Assembly (NCBI GenBank): GCA_027066365.1
Contig: JAMONV010000054.1
Coordinates: forward strand, 1-64,000
Direction of reading: 5' to 3'
Length of the DNA stretch: 64,000 nucleotides
Source: Flavobacteriales bacterium
GTDB taxonomy: Bacteria; Bacteroidota; Bacteroidia; Flavobacteriales; Flavobacteriaceae
In this document: positions 61,593 to 64,000 of the stretch, piece by piece
How positions within the stretch are numbered: the stretch's first letter is position 1
Layout of the letters: each line of letters opens with the position of its first letter
Made by a program: the position numbers and the translations under genes
The notes under the pieces: model-generated
Database searches by the model: none
Seen by the model: only the letters and a program-made list of their open reading frames with translations
What the model was told of the DNA's origin: nothing

Positions 61593-62666
61593 TTAGGCTA
61601 TATCCATCGCCGATTTCGGCTTTTCTTCGCTTAATCGAATATTTTGCGCCGTTTGCGGAACCGGAACGATTTTTTCTTTCTTAATCCACCGTTCGGGCAA
61701 ATGAATTTCGTGTCCGCGCACATGAATGGTCGTCGCTTTAACCGGCATTTCATATACGATTCGCAAACCGTAAACCGGGTTTCCGAAACGGTTTTTAAAT
61801 TCTCCGGGTCCATCCACCATTAGTAACTTGAAATCGGCAGGGAAATAAATGCGTTTCGCATAATCGCGTTTGCGATTCGGTAAATAATAAGTCAACCAAA
61901 GCACTTTGGCCGTACCTTTATAACGCAATCCGGTAGGGATATAAGTGCCGGATTTTTTTTCTTCTTTCAATAACCGGTCGATATAATCCCGTGCGTCCTC
62001 AAAATCGCTATCGCTTACAGACAAGTAACGCACCGGATATCCGCGTACATACGCCACCATATTGAGCCATTGAACACTGCGTTGTTTTTCCGTATTAATC
62101 AACGAATCGATTTCCTTCAAGATGCCACCGGTAAAATGTTCGGAAAATTCCGGATAATACGGTAATGCCGACAACAAATCCACTGCACGTTTAATTTTAT
62201 TCAAACAAGTTTCATCGGGGCAAACCGCCATAGCGGCACGCAATTCACAAAACAGTTGACGCAATTCCTCCAAAATGCCCGGGTGCAATTCCGGATTAAT
62301 ATAACTTTCGGTCACTTCATGCACCACGGCTTCGGGAATTTCCTTGAGCGCTTCGTCTATATCGTCTAATTGATGTTTGCCCCAAGGCTTATAATGCCCG
62401 TCGAAATCTTTATATTCTGCCACCGTATTGGCGGTTTCCACCGTCACTCTATTTTCGGCACAAGCCACTTCGCGAATTTTTTCGATTTCATCGCCGAATT
62501 TTTTTTTCCAAAACGGCGAATAAGTCAAAGTACACAGATAATCACTGCGTTTTTTGAGATCCGTCAGCTGAGCCGGCGTTTCCACTTGCAACATTTCGTC
62601 ACGAATAATGCAATTAATGCGGCGAATATCATCCGCATTGTTTACACGTCCGTAAATACGTTTCAT
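61593..62666 (-). CDS. Unrecognised 357-residue protein
   Basis: A soluble protein of 357 residues that I do not recognise. It begins MKRIYGRVNNADDIRRINCI, has a helical, charged middle (about 30-215) with scattered Cys residues (26, 49, 69, 140, 148, 153 approximately; none in a zinc-like CxxC pair), and a beta-rich C-terminal third (GTAKVLWLTYYLPNRKRDYAKRIYFPADF, then VYGLRIVYEMPVKATTIHVRGHEIHLPERWIKKEK). The segment RGHEIHLPERW is notable for its paired His and Glu. No signal peptide or membrane segment. It has its own terminator, and a 268-base upstream region with repeated elements. It could be a DNA-associated or sensing protein; that is a guess. Confidence 0.75.
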   Translation of the reverse strand: MKRIYGRVNNADDIRRINCIIRDEMLQVETPAQLTDLKKRSDYLCTLTYSPFWKKKFGDEIEKIREVACAENRVTVETANTVAEYKDFDGHYKPWGKHQLDDIDEALKEIPEAVVHEVTESYINPELHPGILEELRQLFCELRAAMAVCPDETCLNKIKRAVDLLSALPYYPEFSEHFTGGILKEIDSLINTEKQRSVQWLNMVAYVRGYPVRYLSVSDSDFEDARDYIDRLLKEEKKSGTYIPTGLRYKGTAKVLWLTYYLPNRKRDYAKRIYFPADFKLLMVDGPGEFKNRFGNPVYGLRIVYEMPVKATTIHVRGHEIHLPERWIKKEKIVPVPQTAQNIRLSEEKPKSAMDIA

Positions 62667-62725
62667 GGCTCTAAATTTTTCGATTTCAATAAGTTATACG
62701 CAAAAAACAAGCCTTATTACCTTTC

Positions 62726-62890
62726 CTGACAATTTTTCGTTTTTTCTGACAAAATTTCTAGAAATTTCTTTTTTTTCACCCGAATAAACCGGCATCTTTC
62801 ATTTCTTTCCTTGGATAGATATTATCAAAGTGATTTTCTTCAAAAACGAAAAAAATTTCTTGTCTAAAATTTCTTGTCTAAAGTCTAAAA
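62726..62890. repeat. Clustered direct and inverted repeats upstream of the unrecognised gene
   Basis: A perfect 16-bp palindrome AAATTTCTAGAAATTT lies at 62752-62767. The motif AAATTTCTTGTCTAA occurs twice in tandem (62853-62867 and 62867-62881, period 14), followed by a partial third copy. CTGACAA occurs twice, 20 bases apart (62726 and 62746). AAATTTCT thus appears four times in the 268-base gap before the divergent control region of the gene at 61593, where no standard -7 element was found. Confidence 0.6.
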
Positions 62891-62934
62891 AAACCTACGT
62901 TTAAAAACCATTTATACTAAACCGAAACGAAATC

Positions 62935-63582
62935 TCAACCTTTTTTTCGCTTCATCAAAAAATACCAAATAACCCAAAGCGAAACATAAATAAAAACGAT
63001 ACCACCCAATGCCGGATAAGGATTTTCACGCGAACTGACAGCGCCCAACCAAACCAAAACCACCGCATAAGGAACCGTTCCCAAAAGATAATAAACGACA
63101 AACCGCCCGAAAGGCATCCGGTTCATGCCGGCCATGCAACAGGTCGCTTCCGGCAACATGGGCAATGCACGCGCAATCAACAAAGCACCCGTACCGAAAC
63201 GTTCAAACAACTCATACACTTCCCGAACATGCATGTCATCCTTCAAAACCAAACGCATGATTTTTTTTCCCGCAAAATGACAAATCACAAAAGCCGTTAA
63301 ACCCGACAAAAACATACCCGCCACCGATGCTATCAATCCCCAATAAAAACCCAATAAATAGCCCGCCGAAGTCACCAAAAAAACCGTCGGAACCGAAAAG
63401 AAAACATCCACCGCCAACAAACCCCCGATCACCAATCCGATTATCCATGACGACCGGCGGGAAACCACTTCGATATAATACTTGATATCGGCAACGGAAA
63501 GTAAACCGGTTAGATTCATCAACGCAAAAATCAACAGAAAAAAAACTATAATCCAAGCATATAATTTCAAAAAAGATTTCAC
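62935..63582 (-). CDS. VTT-domain (TVP38/TMEM64/DedA-like) membrane protein
   Basis: An inner-membrane protein of 215 residues with about six hydrophobic segments. The VTT/SNARE-assoc domain is visible: VFFSVPTVFLVTSAGYLLGFYWGLIASVAGMFLSG, then FERFGTGALLIARALPMLPEATCCMAGMNRMPFGRFVVYYLLGTVPY, with the conserved R-x-LP and G residues. Such proteins may act as lipid scramblases or affect membrane lipids, which fits its coupling to a phosphatidylserine synthase gene (4-base ATGA overlap). Confidence 0.9.
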   Translation of the reverse strand: MKSFLKLYAWIIVFFLLIFALMNLTGLLSVADIKYYIEVVSRRSSWIIGLVIGGLLAVDVFFSVPTVFLVTSAGYLLGFYWGLIASVAGMFLSGLTAFVICHFAGKKIMRLVLKDDMHVREVYELFERFGTGALLIARALPMLPEATCCMAGMNRMPFGRFVVYYLLGTVPYAVVLVWLGAVSSRENPYPALGGIVFIYVSLWVIWYFLMKRKKG

Positions 63583-64000
63583 GCGATTTCCTTTTGATTT
63601 TCAAAAATAAGCGAAAGCACAATATACAAACCGACCGAAACGGGCACAAAAGCCAATCCGCCCAATAAAATCATTAGCATCGAAACAATAACAATCGCAT
63701 ATCGCAATACATTTTCATGCCAACCGAAATGCTTGAATTTGAGCGCAATCAAACGTATGGGAGCATTCATAATCCAAACGGAAAAAACAATCATCGCGGC
63801 AAGAAAATAAATATTGCCGTAAATCCGTGACCAAAACCCTTCGCCTCGCAATGCCGTCAAAATAATACCGAACCACATCAAGGCATTAGCGGGCGTGGGC
63901 AATCCGATAAAACCCGTCGTTTGCCGATCATCAATATTAAATCCAGCCAAACGCCAAGCCGCTCCCAAAGAAATTAGAAAAGCCCCGTAAACATAAGGCT
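63579..64000 (-). CDS. CDP-alcohol phosphatidyltransferase (phosphatidylserine synthase), 5' end beyond the window
   Basis: The C-terminal 140 residues of an integral membrane enzyme; the frame stays open to the window edge (PYVYGAFLISLGAAWRLAGFN), so the start lies past 64000. AAWRLAGFNIDDRQTTGFIGLPTPANALMWFG is the diagnostic segment that follows the DG(x)2AR motif in CDP-diacylglycerol-serine O-phosphatidyltransferases. Four further helices follow. The catalytic CDP-alcohol motif is in the missing part. Phosphatidylserine is the precursor of phosphatidylethanolamine, the main phospholipid of Bacteroidota. Confidence 0.85.
   Translation of the reverse strand, partial: PYVYGAFLISLGAAWRLAGFNIDDRQTTGFIGLPTPANALMWFGIILTALRGEGFWSRIYGNIYFLAAMIVFSVWIMNAPIRLIALKFKHFGWHENVLRYAIVIVSMLMILLGGLAFVPVSVGLYIVLSLIFENQKEIA

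Noticed and set aside
63579-63968. A complete small gene starting with TTG at 63968
   Set aside because: The frame is open to the window edge and the upstream residues continue the phosphatidylserine synthase pattern, so the gene is truncated by the window rather than starting there.
1-64000. tRNA, rRNA, CRISPR array, insertion sequence or prophage
   Set aside because: Reading both strands I found no cloverleaf-like sequence, no regularly spaced repeats, no transposase or phage structural gene and no target-site duplications.

Overview
The window is a stretch of bacterial chromosome from a member of the Bacteroidota, most likely on the Flavobacteriia side of the phylum. Several independent features support this. 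Gliding genes are present (gldI, gldF, gldG). There is a type IX secretion plug protein, and two secreted enzymes end in the type A sorting domain of that system. The prolyl-tRNA synthetase is of the short archaeal/eukaryotic type, and the glutamine synthetase is of type III. DnaJ carries only two of the usual four zinc motifs, as in flavobacteria as I recall them. A protein resembling the exosortase F-associated family is also present. About sixteen genes are preceded, usually with a 10-30 base leader, by the -7 element TAnnTTTG read by the Bacteroidota housekeeping sigma factor. DNA is AT-rich, genes are tightly packed, and many neighbours overlap by 4 bases (ATGA). I see no rRNA, tRNA, insertion sequence, prophage, CRISPR array or restriction-modification locus, so this looks like core chromosome.

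Layout. 1-8 kb (+ strand): a stand-alone CZB zinc-sensor protein, PriA, malate dehydrogenase, a DASS-family anion:sodium symporter, an OmpA-like lipoprotein, and a two-gene operon whose second product is a Roadblock/LC7 protein and whose first product seems to end in a diverged domain of the same fold. 8-18 kb (- strand): a LOG-family nucleotidase, a secreted DNase I-like enzyme and an apparently dead M1-peptidase/beta-barrel fusion in one overlapping unit. Then come a 2-oxoacid:ferredoxin oxidoreductase (alpha, and an unusual beta-gamma fusion), glutamine synthetase III and a thioesterase. 18-21 kb (+): dnaA coupled to a low-molecular-weight tyrosine phosphatase and an RsmI-like methylase. 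21-24 kb (-): a FadL-like porin and a tyrosine- and arginine-rich lipoprotein.

24-40 kb: proS (+), then a long - strand tract holding an M14 carboxypeptidase plus subtilase pair, a phosphodiesterase coupled to the T9SS plug gene, a DUF456 membrane protein, nrnA-gldI-dual immunophilin, mtaB plus an alpha/beta hydrolase, a Porin_10-like barrel, a fused SpmAB-type transporter and a NagX-like acyltransferase. 40-45 kb: lysS, a lone HSDR_N-type nuclease and a glycosyltransferase (+), pdxH (-) and tpx (+).

45-64 kb (all -): a PAP2-like membrane protein with rpoN, ahcY, gldF-gldG-sfsA, a sigma-54 activator without a DNA-binding domain next to grpE-dnaJ, a SafE-like protein with an exosortase-F-associated-like protein and mnmD, superoxide dismutase, a BatA-like protein with lpxK and purine nucleoside phosphorylase, an unrecognised 357-residue protein behind a repeat-rich leader, and a VTT membrane protein coupled to a phosphatidylserine synthase cut by the window edge.

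Recurring themes are cell-envelope building, protein export and gliding, and protein folding (two immunophilins, GrpE, DnaJ). RpoN and a candidate client activator are both present about 5 kb apart. The most promising unexplained items are the paired Roadblock genes, the catalytically dead M1 scaffold, the beta-gamma oxidoreductase fusion, the palindrome-and-repeat region between glnN and the dnaA locus, and the unrecognised gene at 61.6-62.7 kb.
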